From: Chromatiales bacterium
Lineage (GTDB): Bacteria > Pseudomonadota > Gammaproteobacteria > Steroidobacterales > GCA-2729495
Assembly (NCBI GenBank): GCA_016789845.1
Contig: JAEUQA010000037.1
Coordinates: 62,001 to 126,000 of the forward strand
Direction: 5' to 3'
Length of the DNA stretch: 64,000 nt
The position numbers and the translations under genes were made by a program. The stretch's first letter is position 1; each line of letters starts with the position of its first letter. This document shows, piece after piece, positions 16,741-24,748 of the stretch. Below the pieces are notes generated by a model that had not been told where the DNA came from, searched no databases, and saw nothing but the letters and a program-made list of their open reading frames with translations.

Positions 16741-17620
16741 GACCCTGCACCTGGACCCGGCCGGCAACATTCTCCGCCGGCACGAGTTCGTCGTGCAGGC
16801 ACTCGAGCAGCTCCAGGGCGTGACGTGCGTTGCCTGCCGCCAGGTATTTCCCGGCGAGGGCGATGATGTCACCGCCCAGCCGCTCCCGGAGCTCCGGGTG
16901 ATGGCTGATCTTCACGGGCCGGTCGAAGGTTCGGCCCCGGCCGGTGCTGCGGAAGTTCCAGGCCTCGTCCACGATCTCGAGCTTGACGTTGAAGCGGTTC
17001 ACTTCGGGGCTCAGGAGCTGCACGAAGCTGGTCTGGTCCATGAACAGGATCTCCCGCCGCGCCTCTGGGTCGGCGATGTGCCGGGTCACGTCCGTCACCG
17101 GCGGCACGTCCTGGTTGCCCAGCTCGAAGTTCTCCCGGGTCAGGTTCTCCCAGGCCTCGAGCAGCGCCAGCACGGGGGGTGACTTGCGGAACAGGATGAA
17201 GCCCACGTTGAACATGGGCAGGCCCGTCACCTGGGCGCACTTGCTCACGTCGGGCTGGCAGATGGCCATGCCGATGTCGATGTCGTCCAGCTTGCGGAAC
17301 AACTCCGGGAACTCGGGGCTCAGCACCCGGGTGTCAGTATCCAGGTGCAGCGTGTAGTCGTAGGGCGAGCTCCGCAGCGCCCGGATCCGGTCGAGCTGGC
17401 CCTCCGCCCACAGGCTCCGGTACCGCCGGCGGGTCTCGAGGGGCACCACGTTGCTGAAGCAGGGGCTCCGCGCGAAGGGCACGTCGGGCAGGTCGGTGTA
17501 GAGCGTGATGGGCAGGTCCGGGATGAAGGCCCGCGCGCTGTGGGCCGAAAGACAGGCCTCCGCCAGGTAGTAGGGCCGGCGGGTAGCCACGTAGACCATG
17601 CCGATGTTGCGATTATTCAT
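16712..17620 (-). CDS. GT-A type glycosyltransferase (nucleotide-diphospho-sugar transferase-like)
   Basis: 302 residues. 'GMVYVATRRPYYLAEACLSAHS' in pieces opens the fold, 'LPITLYTDLPDVPFARSP' follows, and 'YDYTLHLDTDTRVLSPEF' near residue 92 supplies the D-x-D metal site. 'MFNVGFILFRKS', 'NQDVPPVTDV' and 'FMDQTSFVQLL' fit the acceptor-side pattern of glycogenin/GT8-like or Nucleotid_trans proteins. The ATG overlaps the stop of the sulfotransferase gene as ATGA; last gene of the slyD-TPR/2OG-sulfotransferase-GT operon. Sugar and acceptor unknown. Confidence 0.8.
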   Translation of the reverse strand: MNNRNIGMVYVATRRPYYLAEACLSAHSARAFIPDLPITLYTDLPDVPFARSPCFSNVVPLETRRRYRSLWAEGQLDRIRALRSSPYDYTLHLDTDTRVLSPEFPELFRKLDDIDIGMAICQPDVSKCAQVTGLPMFNVGFILFRKSPPVLALLEAWENLTRENFELGNQDVPPVTDVTRHIADPEARREILFMDQTSFVQLLSPEVNRFNVKLEIVDEAWNFRSTGRGRTFDRPVKISHHPELRERLGGDIIALAGKYLAAGNARHALELLECLHDELVPAENVAGRVQVQGLIAEARRAL

Positions 17621-18360
17621 GCTGTGATCCTGTCGCCGTCGAGGCCAAGCCGCTGCAGGAGGTCCCGGTCGAGGAGGCTCGCGAACCGGGCGCGGTCCGC
17701 CGGGTCCACCGCGTCCAGCGTCGTGAATTCCCGCTCCATTTCCCGGGTGATGGGGGCGCCCAGCAGCTCGTAGATCTCTTCCGTGCCCTGGGGGTGCAGG
17801 TAGCCCGCGGGCAGCCGCACGCCAGGGATCCGCGGCACGCCGAGGCCCGCCGCCATCCGCTCCAGCCAGGGCTCCGGGTCCCGGCGCAGGGCGTCCGTGT
17901 CCACGATCACGCTGCGGGTGCCGAGAGTCGCCAGCCAGTCCCGGTGCCGCTCGTTCCAGTAGTCCGCCGCCTCGGCGGGACCGGTCCCGTGGGGCAGGAA
18001 ATCCGGCGCCTGGCGCTGGATGCGCACGCAGCTCGCGTACCAGAGGCCCGGGTCCCGCACCGCCAGCGCCACGCCGAAGGCCTGGGTGCGCTGCTGGTCG
18101 GCGGCCGCCCGGAACAGCGGGCTGGCCGTGACCCGCGCCCACTCGGCCGCCCGGTCCCGCACGAAGTTGCGGATGCCGGCCCGGTAGCGCGGGTCCACGA
18201 AATCGTCGATGGCCAGCTCCGCCTTGTCGCGGAAGATCGGGCCGTGTTTCCAGCCCAGCAGCATCGTGGCGGTCTGCACGTCGGCGAAATTCTGCCGCAG
18301 CATCCAGGTCAGCAGGTTGCTGCCCGAGCGCATCAGGCCGGCGATGCGGATCAGGTTCAC
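17617..18360 (-). CDS. Sulfotransferase-like protein
   Basis: 247 residues from a GTG that overlaps the previous stop as GTGA. 'IRIAGLMRSGSNLLTWML' at the N terminus is a PAPS-type P-loop ('R-S-G-S-N-L'), with 'ALAVRDPGLWYASCVRIQ' in the position of the 3'-phosphate-binding segment ('R-D-P-x-x-W'). 'SVIVDTDALRRDPEPWLERMAAGLG' in pieces matches the later helix of sulfotransferase folds. It would sulfate a hydroxyl of a glycan or protein (tyrosine sulfation is conceivable but unsupported). Second such gene of the island, and much diverged from the first. Confidence 0.75.
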   Translation of the reverse strand: MNLIRIAGLMRSGSNLLTWMLRQNFADVQTATMLLGWKHGPIFRDKAELAIDDFVDPRYRAGIRNFVRDRAAEWARVTASPLFRAAADQQRTQAFGVALAVRDPGLWYASCVRIQRQAPDFLPHGTGPAEAADYWNERHRDWLATLGTRSVIVDTDALRRDPEPWLERMAAGLGVPRIPGVRLPAGYLHPQGTEEIYELLGAPITREMEREFTTLDAVDPADRARFASLLDRDLLQRLGLDGDRITA

Positions 18361-19772
18361 TCCGGGAGCAGGTCGAAGGCGATGCAGAGCCGCTCCTCGT
18401 CCGAGCGGAAGGGAATGGTCCGGTGATAGAGCGAGGATGGGAACAGGGCCACCTGGCCTGGCATCGGCTGGTGCAGCAGCGTCGGCGCCGGCCGGTCCGA
18501 CAGCAGGGGAAAGTCGCCGCCCGCCAGGCCGAATTCGATGGCGCCCTCGCCGGCGGGCGCCTGCGTCGGCATCTGCAGGTAGAGACAGCCGCTCATCCAG
18601 CCGAAGGGATGGTTGTGGGAGTACTGGTGCCCGCCCGTGAGCAGCCGCACGAACCAGCCCTTCAGCTGCATCGTCGCCGGCCAGCGCGTGGCCAGGGCCA
18701 TGTCGCCGGGCGTCAGCGCCGCCCGGTACCGCCGCAGTTCCTCCACCAGGTCGCTGTGGAGCTTCGCGATGGCGGGGTATCCGTGGGCGAAGAGGTTGCC
18801 GCCGGTCTGGAAGCCGCGCTTCGTCGTCACGCCACGGGGCTCCCAGATGACCTCCAGCTCGCCCGCCTCGCGGATGAGCGCCTGGAGGAACTCAGCATCC
18901 CCCGGGGACGTGTAGCGGTCCACCACGCGCACCTGGGCCAGGGGCGCGGGGCAGAAACGGTGGGGATCCGGGCGCCCGAGGTGGTGCGACGCATAGGCGC
19001 TGAGCGATGCAGAGTGCAGGTTGGTCGCCTCCTCTGCCCCGTGGGACTCCAGGTAGGCGAAGAAATCGGCGTGCCGGCCCAGCCGCAGCTCGCACTCGAG
19101 CGCGAGAGCCCGGGAATAGGGATTGCCGGAAGCGCGGAAGCAGGCAATGGCCTCGTCGAAGCGCTGCTGGGCCTTGAGGATGATGCCGAGGTTTTCATTG
19201 ACGTCGGCGTTCCCCGGCTCGATGGCCAGGGCGCGCCGGTAGCTCGCCACGGCTTCGTCGGCCCGGACCAGGTCACGCAGGCAGTTGCCGAGGAACAGGT
19301 GGGCGGCGGCCGAGCCGGGCGCCAGCTCCGCCGCGGCGGCGAGGAACCCCAGCGCGTCGGCCGGCCGGCGCATCGCGTACAGCAGGTTGCCGAGGCTGAT
19401 GAGGCCGCGCACGTGGCGCGGGTCCAGCCCGAGCGCGGCCCGGTAGGCTGACTCCGCCGCGTCCAGCTGCCCCTGGGCATGAAGCGCGTTGCCCAGGTTC
19501 ACCTGGGCGTCGGCGCTGTCGGGGCTCCGGGCAACGACGGCCCGGAGATGGGGCTCCGCCGCCTCCGGCCGCGCGAGCGTGATGAGCATCGCGCCCAGGT
19601 CGCTGCGGGCCGCGAGCAAGTCCGGCGCCAGCCCGACGACCCGCTCGAGCAGCGCGGCGCCGTCCTGCAGCCGGCCTGTCTGGGCGCGGATGAGCGCGAG
19701 CAGGTGCAGGACGGGAACGTTGGCTTCGTCCTGGCGCAGGCGCTCCAGGCAGGCGGCCTCCGCCTCTGCCAC
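18357..19772 (-). CDS. TPR array fused to a 2OG-Fe(II) oxygenase-type domain
   Basis: 471 residues from the GTG at 19772. Residues ~1-230 are TPR units ('ADAQVNLGNALHAQGQLDAA', 'GLISLGNLLYAMRRPADAL'). The C-terminal ~200 residues resemble the 2OG-FeII_Oxy_5 family: 'QYSHNHPFGWMSGCLYLQMP' near residue 384 holds the H-x-H-P and S-G-x-x-Y-L pattern, and 'FPSSLYHRTIPF' near 449 gives the distal histidine. The TPR-like reading frame continues upstream ('SDTALQAARSHLAAGR') to a CTG at 19823 that overlaps the slyD stop as CTGA, so the true start is probably there (488 residues). TPR plus hydroxylase suggests a protein target. Confidence 0.82.
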   Translation of the reverse strand: MAEAEAACLERLRQDEANVPVLHLLALIRAQTGRLQDGAALLERVVGLAPDLLAARSDLGAMLITLARPEAAEPHLRAVVARSPDSADAQVNLGNALHAQGQLDAAESAYRAALGLDPRHVRGLISLGNLLYAMRRPADALGFLAAAAELAPGSAAAHLFLGNCLRDLVRADEAVASYRRALAIEPGNADVNENLGIILKAQQRFDEAIACFRASGNPYSRALALECELRLGRHADFFAYLESHGAEEATNLHSASLSAYASHHLGRPDPHRFCPAPLAQVRVVDRYTSPGDAEFLQALIREAGELEVIWEPRGVTTKRGFQTGGNLFAHGYPAIAKLHSDLVEELRRYRAALTPGDMALATRWPATMQLKGWFVRLLTGGHQYSHNHPFGWMSGCLYLQMPTQAPAGEGAIEFGLAGGDFPLLSDRPAPTLLHQPMPGQVALFPSSLYHRTIPFRSDEERLCIAFDLLPE

Positions 19773-19819
19773 GCGCCCGGCGGCGAGGTGCGAACGGGCT
19801 GCCTGTAGCGCGGTGTCGC

Positions 19820-20275
19820 TCAGAGCGACGCCAGTTCCTCGGCCGTGCCGGCCCGCACGCCGACGACCGTGCCCTGGAAGCGCAGGGTCATGCCCGCGAG
19901 GGGATGGTTGCCGTCCACGGTCACCGCGTCGGCATCGATGGCGGTGATGATGTAGTTCTGCGTGGCGCCGCTGGGATCGGTCCGGGTCACGGCCAGGCCG
20001 ATGGCCAGTTGGGCGGGGTCGGACCAGTTGGCCAGCGGGATGATCTCCACCAGGCCCGGCTGCCGGTCGCCAAAGCCCCGGTCCGGGGTGATGGTGATGT
20101 CGAAGGAGTCGCCGGCCGCCTTGCCCGACAGGTGCCGCTCCAGTTCGGGCAGGATGCCGGCCGCGCCGTGCAGGTATTCCAGGGGCTTGCCCTCGGGGGA
20201 CCGGTCGAGCTCCTGGCCCTTCTCGTTGGTCAGCGTGAACCGGATGCTGACGACGCAGTCGTTGGCAATGCGCAT
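19820..20275 (-). CDS. slyD: SlyD-like FKBP-type peptidyl-prolyl cis-trans isomerase
   Basis: 151 residues. 'VVSIRFTLTNEKGQELDRSP' opens the FKBP domain, 'PLEYLHGAAGILPELERHL' matches the 'G-x-x-x-I-P-x-x-E' active-site helix, and 'VDGNHPLAGMTLRFQGTVVGV' in pieces is the signature that returns from the inserted chaperone (IF) domain. The histidine-rich metal tail of E. coli SlyD is absent. Acts as a cytosolic folding helper and prolyl isomerase. It heads the operon of TPR/2OG oxygenase, sulfotransferase and glycosyltransferase, and its stop overlaps the next frame as CTGA. The symbol is by family; it could also be called FkpB/SlpA-like. Confidence 0.85.
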   Translation of the reverse strand: MRIANDCVVSIRFTLTNEKGQELDRSPEGKPLEYLHGAAGILPELERHLSGKAAGDSFDITITPDRGFGDRQPGLVEIIPLANWSDPAQLAIGLAVTRTDPSGATQNYIITAIDADAVTVDGNHPLAGMTLRFQGTVVGVRAGTAEELASL

Positions 20276-20346
20276 GGGGAAATCCCGCTTCCTCTGGTTG
20301 ATTGCTTGCTGGTTATTGTCGGGGCCGGGCCAAACCCGGTCAATTG

Positions 20347-22734
20347 TCAGCTGCCGAGCCTGCCCAGCGTCACCCGGGCGTCGTCGGCGAACTCCGCCCC
20401 GTCGCCGCCCTTCTCCAGGGCGAGCCGCAGGTGCTGCCGGGCGCTCACGGCATTGCCGGCCGCCGCGTAAGCCTTGCCCAGGTGGTATTGCAGCACCGGG
20501 ATGCTGCCATCCGCCGCCACGGCGCGCTCCAGGGTGCGCACCGCGCCGGCGAAGTCGTCGTTGCGGTAATAGGCCCAGCCCAGGGTGTCCAGCATGAGCG
20601 GATCGCTGGCACCGGCCAGCGGCCTGGCGAGTTCCAGGGCCCGGGCCAGGCCCGCCTTGTCCTTGCTCCGGTCCAGCAGCAGCGATACCAGGTTGTTGAG
20701 CACCAGGTTGTCGCCGGCATTTTTCGCCAGCACCGCCTCGTAGACGGCGATGGCATCGTCCACCCGGCCCTTGCGCTGGTAGAGGCTGCCCAGGAAGACC
20801 GCGATGGTCGGGTTGTCCGGGAGGGCCTTCGAGGCCCGCTGCAGGGTAGCCATCTGCTCGGCCGAATCCGTGGGCGAGAGGGCCGCCAGCGCGAGGTAGG
20901 CCCGGGCGTCGCCTGGTGCCAGGCGGATCGCCTGCTCGTGCACGGCCCGGGCCGCGGCGACATTGCCCTGCCGGTTGTAGGCCCTGCCCAGCAGGAGGCT
21001 CGCGTTCAGGTCGTCCGGCGGGTAAGCCTTCAGGATGTCGATCGCCTCCGCGCCGCGGCCACTGTCCAGCAGGATGCCCGTGAGGCCTTCCAGTGCCTGG
21101 AGTTGCTGGGGATCCTTCTCGAGGGCGGCCCGGTACCGGGCGAGCGCCTCGGCACTGGACCCCCGGGCCTGCAGGACGCTGCCCAGCTGCTGCTCGGCCA
21201 GGGGGTTGCCCTTCCCGGCTTCGATGCCGCGCTTCGCCTCCGCCTCGGCGGCCTCCAGGTCCCGCTGGGCCAGCAGGTTCTGCACCAGGGCAGCCGAGGC
21301 CTCGGCATCGTCCGGCCGGACGGCGACGAAGGCCCGCAGGATCTCCGCCGCCGCCGCCGCGTCGCCCTCGCCCGAAAGCAGCACCGCCAGCTCCTTGGCG
21401 GCCGCGGCGTTGCCGGGATCCCGGTCCAGGAGGCTCCGGTAGGTGTCCTTGGCCACCACCAGGTCGCCGGCGCCGACGTAGGACCGGGCCAGCAGCAGGG
21501 CCGCCTCCGTGGACTGCTCCCGGCGCAGCACGGTGCGCAGGTCGGCGATGGCCGCGTCATAGCGGCGGTCCAGGAAGGCAAAGGTGGCCCGGGTGAGCAG
21601 GGCCTCCGGATTGTCGGGGGCCGCCTTCAGGATCGCGTCGATGTCGGCCCGGGCCTGGGCGATGTCCCCGTCCGCCGCGTGCTGGGCCACGATCCGGTTG
21701 CGGGCCTCGAGGCCCTCCGGCGTGTTTTCCCGCCACTGCCCCGCCGCCTCGCGATAGGTCGCCATGGCCTCGGCCGGGCGCTTCGTGGCCCGGAAGAAAT
21801 CCCCCAGGGCCAGCCTGAGCTGCGCGCTGTCCGGGTACCGGGCGACGCTGTCCTTCAGCAGCTGCTCCGCGCCGGCCAGGTCGTTCTTCCGCAGGAGCCG
21901 GTTGGCCAGGCGCACCTTCACCCAGTGGCTCCCGGGATCGGTCTCGACGAGTTCCCGGAGCAGGCGTTCCTCGTCGTCCAGGCGCGCGCGGCTGCCGTAG
22001 AAATCGAGCAGCTGGTAGCGGTACCTGGGCCGGTCCGGGAACTGGGCGATGAGCGCCCGCAGGCCGTCCTCGTAGGCCTGGTCGTCGCCGCTGCCCAGGA
22101 CGAGGCCGAGGCGGAAGTCCCGCAGCACGTCGGCATCGTTGCCCGTGGTCTTGGTCAGGCCCTCGTCGATGACGGCCAGTGCGCCGGCCGTGTCGCCCTG
22201 GGCGCCCTTGAGGCCGGCCTTCGCGGTGTAGGCATCCACGTAGGCCGGGTTGATGGCAAGCGCCGCGTCGATCTCGGCCGCGGCGCCGGGCAGGTCGCCC
22301 TTCAGGTAGAGCACCTTGCCCGACAGCAGGTGCACGTCGGCCCGGTCGGGGTCCAGCTGGCGGGCGGCCTCGGCCTGGGCCGCGGCCTGCTCCACGTCCC
22401 CGGAGGAGAAATAGAGATCCCCGAGGCGCAGGCGGGCCTCGATCAGGGTGGGGTCCGACTCGACGGCCATCTGGAGCTGGGAGAAGACCTCCTGGAACTT
22501 GGACTCCCGCCAGGCGAGCTTCGCCAGGATGAAGTGGGCCTGGGCGTTCTTGGGCTGGATCTGGACCGCGTTCTTGGCCTCGATGGCCGCCTTCTTGAAG
22601 TCCTCGGCCGCCATGAAGTCCTCGGCCTTCTTCAGGTGCCCGGCCACCTTGTCTTCCGGGGAGCTGCAGGCGGCCAGGACGGCCAGCAGGGGGACGAGCA
22701 GCAGGACGGTCAGGGTGCGGCAGTCAGGCCTCAT
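20347..22734 (-). CDS. PrsT-like TPR lipoprotein of PEP-CTERM/exosortase systems
   Basis: 795 residues. The N terminus 'VLLLVPLLAVLAACSSPEDK' is a lipoprotein signal peptide with lipobox L-A-A-C, so the protein should be anchored to a membrane. The rest is some twenty TPR-like repeats, for example 'AKNAVQIQPKNAQAHFILAK' and 'LDTLGWAYYRNDDFAGA' near the end, a 'LGWAYY' feature typical of PrsT. Length and layout fit the TPR protein PrsT that accompanies exosortase (XrtA) loci. The gene lies directly downstream of PEP-CTERM substrate genes but after a terminator. No exosortase is in the window. A tandem TPR lipoprotein of another kind remains possible. Confidence 0.78.
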   Translation of the reverse strand: MRPDCRTLTVLLLVPLLAVLAACSSPEDKVAGHLKKAEDFMAAEDFKKAAIEAKNAVQIQPKNAQAHFILAKLAWRESKFQEVFSQLQMAVESDPTLIEARLRLGDLYFSSGDVEQAAAQAEAARQLDPDRADVHLLSGKVLYLKGDLPGAAAEIDAALAINPAYVDAYTAKAGLKGAQGDTAGALAVIDEGLTKTTGNDADVLRDFRLGLVLGSGDDQAYEDGLRALIAQFPDRPRYRYQLLDFYGSRARLDDEERLLRELVETDPGSHWVKVRLANRLLRKNDLAGAEQLLKDSVARYPDSAQLRLALGDFFRATKRPAEAMATYREAAGQWRENTPEGLEARNRIVAQHAADGDIAQARADIDAILKAAPDNPEALLTRATFAFLDRRYDAAIADLRTVLRREQSTEAALLLARSYVGAGDLVVAKDTYRSLLDRDPGNAAAAKELAVLLSGEGDAAAAAEILRAFVAVRPDDAEASAALVQNLLAQRDLEAAEAEAKRGIEAGKGNPLAEQQLGSVLQARGSSAEALARYRAALEKDPQQLQALEGLTGILLDSGRGAEAIDILKAYPPDDLNASLLLGRAYNRQGNVAAARAVHEQAIRLAPGDARAYLALAALSPTDSAEQMATLQRASKALPDNPTIAVFLGSLYQRKGRVDDAIAVYEAVLAKNAGDNLVLNNLVSLLLDRSKDKAGLARALELARPLAGASDPLMLDTLGWAYYRNDDFAGAVRTLERAVAADGSIPVLQYHLGKAYAAAGNAVSARQHLRLALEKGGDGAEFADDARVTLGRLGS

Positions 22735-22810
22735 GGAGCGGCTCCGGGAATCCAGGGAAATCGGGGATTGTACCGGCCCGGCGGGGCCCCGGGCTCCGGA
22801 CGGGGCTCAC

Positions 22811-22840
22811 AAAAGAAAAGCCCCGCCGAAGCGGGGCTTT
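22811..22840 (-). terminator. Rho-independent terminator after the exported protein at 22891
   Basis: On the minus strand GAAAGCCCCGC-TTCG-GCGGGGCTTT forms a 10-bp stem with a stable UUCG loop, followed by a T-rich tract (TTTTCTTTT). It separates the exported-protein gene from the PrsT-like gene. Confidence 0.92.
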
Positions 22841-22890
22841 CCCGGAACCGGACCGAGCGAACTCAGCCCCTGTTCATGGTCACGTCAACT

Positions 22891-23613
22891 TCAGGCCATG
22901 GCCCGCCGGCGAGCGACGCCGAGGAGACCCAGGGCCGAGCCGAACAGCCAGACGGCGGCCGGGACCGGCACAACCTGCGGACCGGCAGTGAAGGTCCACT
23001 GCTGGCCGTTGTTGAAGGCACCGGCCGGCAGCGTGGCGCAGGGACCGCCGCAGGTCTTGTTCGCGAGGACGAGCGTCGTGCCGACCCAGCTGATGGTCGT
23101 CATGTTGTCCAGCGAGCTGATGGTCTGTTGCGGGCCAGCGGCGATATCGTCGCCGCCGAGGGTGCGGGACGCCGCCGTGCCGGGACCCCAGGTGGTGGTG
23201 GACTCGTTGAGGAAGTTGGCACCCAGCAGGTAGTTGCCGCAGATGCTGGCGCCGACGCCGGCGCCGAAGTTGCCCTCGGTGCAGACGTAGCTGGACGCAG
23301 TGGCCGCCGCACCGTTGCCCATGACCAGGCCCGCGATGGAGGCCCGGTACAGGGTGCTGGTGGGAGCCGTGGTCAGACGGATGTTGACGAGGCCGCCCGT
23401 CTGGGTGATCAGGTTCGTCGTGTCGTCGTAGGAGAACGTGGCCGTGGACGACGAGATGTTACCTGCGGAACCCGCGGTGCCGTTGTTGCTGTAGGTCAGC
23501 ACCTGGGTCAGCGTGGCGGTGTAGACGGCAGCCTGGGCGACATCGGTTGCAGCCATGCCGCCGATACCGGCAGCAACGGCGACAGCCAAGGCGCTCTTTT
23601 GCTTGTGATCCAT
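22891..23613 (-). CDS. Exported 'ICGNY'-family protein with VPxPA (PEP-CTERM class) sorting signal
   Basis: 240 residues. Start ATG follows GGAGG. Signal peptide 'KSALAVAVAAGIGGMAATDV' with cleavage after 'AQA'. The mature domain begins 'AVYTATLTQVLTYSNNGTAG' and contains 'SYVCTEGNFGAGVGASICGNY', 'LGGDDIAAGPQQ' and 'ISWVGTTLVLANKTCGGPC'. The tail has the three-part sorting signal: 'VPVPAAVWLFGS', hydrophobic 'ALGLLGVA', then 'RRR'. Such proteins are processed by an exosortase and end up at the surface or in the exopolysaccharide matrix. It has its own promoter, a ~170-base leader with a stem-loop, and a terminator. The N-terminal ~80 residues are almost identical to those of the protein at 24749. 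Confidence 0.88.
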   Translation of the reverse strand: MDHKQKSALAVAVAAGIGGMAATDVAQAAVYTATLTQVLTYSNNGTAGSAGNISSSTATFSYDDTTNLITQTGGLVNIRLTTAPTSTLYRASIAGLVMGNGAAATASSYVCTEGNFGAGVGASICGNYLLGANFLNESTTTWGPGTAASRTLGGDDIAAGPQQTISSLDNMTTISWVGTTLVLANKTCGGPCATLPAGAFNNGQQWTFTAGPQVVPVPAAVWLFGSALGLLGVARRRAMA

Positions 23614-23695
23614 TGAGAAAATCCTCCAGAGAGTTTTGTTTCTAAGAGCTCTTTTATCTACGCTTCTGGAAGGTAGTAGCCCGGCCATCTCCCCC

Positions 23696-23731
23696 CTCTC
23701 CACTGTTCTTGTGCGCGCTCGTGGTGGAGAG
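23696..23731 (-). promoter_or_regulatory. Stem-loop in the 5' leader of the exported-protein gene
   Basis: CTCTCCAC (23696-23703) and GTGGAGAG (23724-23731) are perfect 8-base inverted repeats around a 20-base loop. On the minus-strand transcript they fall between the predicted start of transcription (~23786) and the ATG at 23613, with no U-tract, so an mRNA-stability or translation element is more likely than a terminator. Confidence 0.5.
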
Positions 23732-23792
23732 CAAGACCCGAAACTTTGCGTCCCCGGCTCACACCGGGTTTGCCCGTTCCTTCTGGATTCCG

Positions 23793-23820
23793 ACTATACG
23801 GAAAGTTAATGCGCTGGCAA
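23793..23820 (-). promoter_or_regulatory. Sigma70-type promoter for the exported-protein gene at 22891
   Basis: On the minus strand TTGCCA (23820-23815) and TATAGT (23798-23793) are separated by 16 bases. This is the best promoter match seen in the window and predicts a ~170-base leader. An 8-mer CCTTATGT lies 11 bases upstream of the -35 (23839-23832) and recurs 87 bases before the paralogue at 24573. Confidence 0.65.
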
Positions 23821-23871
23821 TGGGCCGCTTTACATAAGGAAAATCCGGCTTGCGGACGTGCAGCGTGACCA

Positions 23872-24573
23872 TCAGGCGGCAGCGGGGCGGCGGCGGGCGA
23901 CGCCCAGCAGGGCCAGGCCGGACCCGAACAGCCAGACGGCGGCCGGCACCGGCACCACCTGGAAGACCAGCCGGTAGCCGCTGTTGAAGCCGCCGGTGGC
24001 CGCACACGCCGACGGGGACCCCGTGCAGGCGGCGTTGGACAGGGTCAAGTTGGTGCCGACCCAGCTCACCGTGTTGAGGCCGTCCAGATCCGCGAGGCTC
24101 TGCTGCGGGCCGAGGGCGGCGTCATCACCACCGAGCGTCCGGGCCGAGGCCGTGCCCGGGCCGTAGGTCACGGACGAGTCGTTGACGAGATCGCCGCCGA
24201 AGTTGTAGTTGCCGCAGATGCTGGCGCCCACGCCGGCGCCGAAGTTGCCCTCGGTGCAGACGTAGGTGCTGGCGGCGGCCGCGCCGCCGTTGCCGACCAC
24301 GAGGCCCGTGATGGAGGTGCGGAACAGCGTGGTGGTCGGCGCGACGGTGAAGCGGGCGTTCAGCAGTCCACCGGTCTGGGTCATCACGCTGGTGACGTCG
24401 TCGTAGCTCCAGGTGGCGGTGGAGGACGTGATGTTGCCGGCAGAGAGCCCGCTGTTGCTCCATAACCCGTAGCTGACCAGGGTGGCGGCATGGGTGGCGG
24501 CTTCGGCGACGCCCGCGCTCCCCAGGCCCACGGCGATGCCGGTCGCCAGGCTGGCCTTCTGGTGCCTGTTCAT
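23872..24573 (-). CDS. Exported 'ICGNY'-family protein with VPxPA (PEP-CTERM class) sorting signal, second copy
   Basis: 233 residues. Signal peptide 'HQKASLATGIAVGLGSAGVA' is cleaved after 'AEA'. The domain repeats the family landmarks: 'STYVCTEGNFGAGVGASICG', 'NYNFGGDLVNDSS', 'LGGDDAALGPQQS' and 'SWVGTNLTLSNAACTG'. C-terminal signal: 'VPVPAAVWLFGS', 'GLALLGVA', 'RRR'. It differs from the neighbour at 22891 in the N-terminal third ('HAATLVSYGLWSNSGLSAG'), so it is an older duplicate. It lies between two other family members, after the terminator of the 24749 gene, and so has its own promoter, which I could not pin down. Confidence 0.87.
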   Translation of the reverse strand: MNRHQKASLATGIAVGLGSAGVAEAATHAATLVSYGLWSNSGLSAGNITSSTATWSYDDVTSVMTQTGGLLNARFTVAPTTTLFRTSITGLVVGNGGAAAASTYVCTEGNFGAGVGASICGNYNFGGDLVNDSSVTYGPGTASARTLGGDDAALGPQQSLADLDGLNTVSWVGTNLTLSNAACTGSPSACAATGGFNSGYRLVFQVVPVPAAVWLFGSGLALLGVARRRPAAA

Positions 24574-24692
24574 GTGGATATTCCCCCCGCTTCGTTGTCC
24601 AGGCGTTAGGCGTGGACGGAAAGGCTACGCCCGCCCCCGTTTCCCCGCAATGCCAGGAGACATAAGGCCGCCCCGCGCCGGCCATCGGGCAC

Positions 24693-24722
24693 AAAAAAGG
24701 AGGGCCACCGAAGTGGCCCTCC
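24693..24722 (-). terminator. Rho-independent terminator after the repeat-containing exported protein
   Basis: Minus strand GGAGGGCCAC-TTCG-GTGGCCCTCC, a perfect 10-bp stem with UUCG loop, followed by TTTTTT. It ends transcription of the gene at 24749-26662 and insulates the next paralogue. Confidence 0.93.
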
Positions 24723-24748
24723 CGGGTAGGCGTCGTGACGGTGGTGGA

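Noticed and set aside
20302..23616. A 1104-codon open frame on the plus strand opposite the PrsT-like and exported-protein genes
   Set aside because: It is antisense to well-supported genes, rich in Gly/Arg/Val/Gln repeats without family motifs, and arises from the third-position GC bias.
23614..23871. A sigma54 (-24/-12) promoter before the PEP-CTERM genes, expected if PrsR controls them
   Set aside because: No TGGCAC-N5-TTGC arrangement with correct spacing was found upstream of any of the three genes; a sigma70-type match was found for one.
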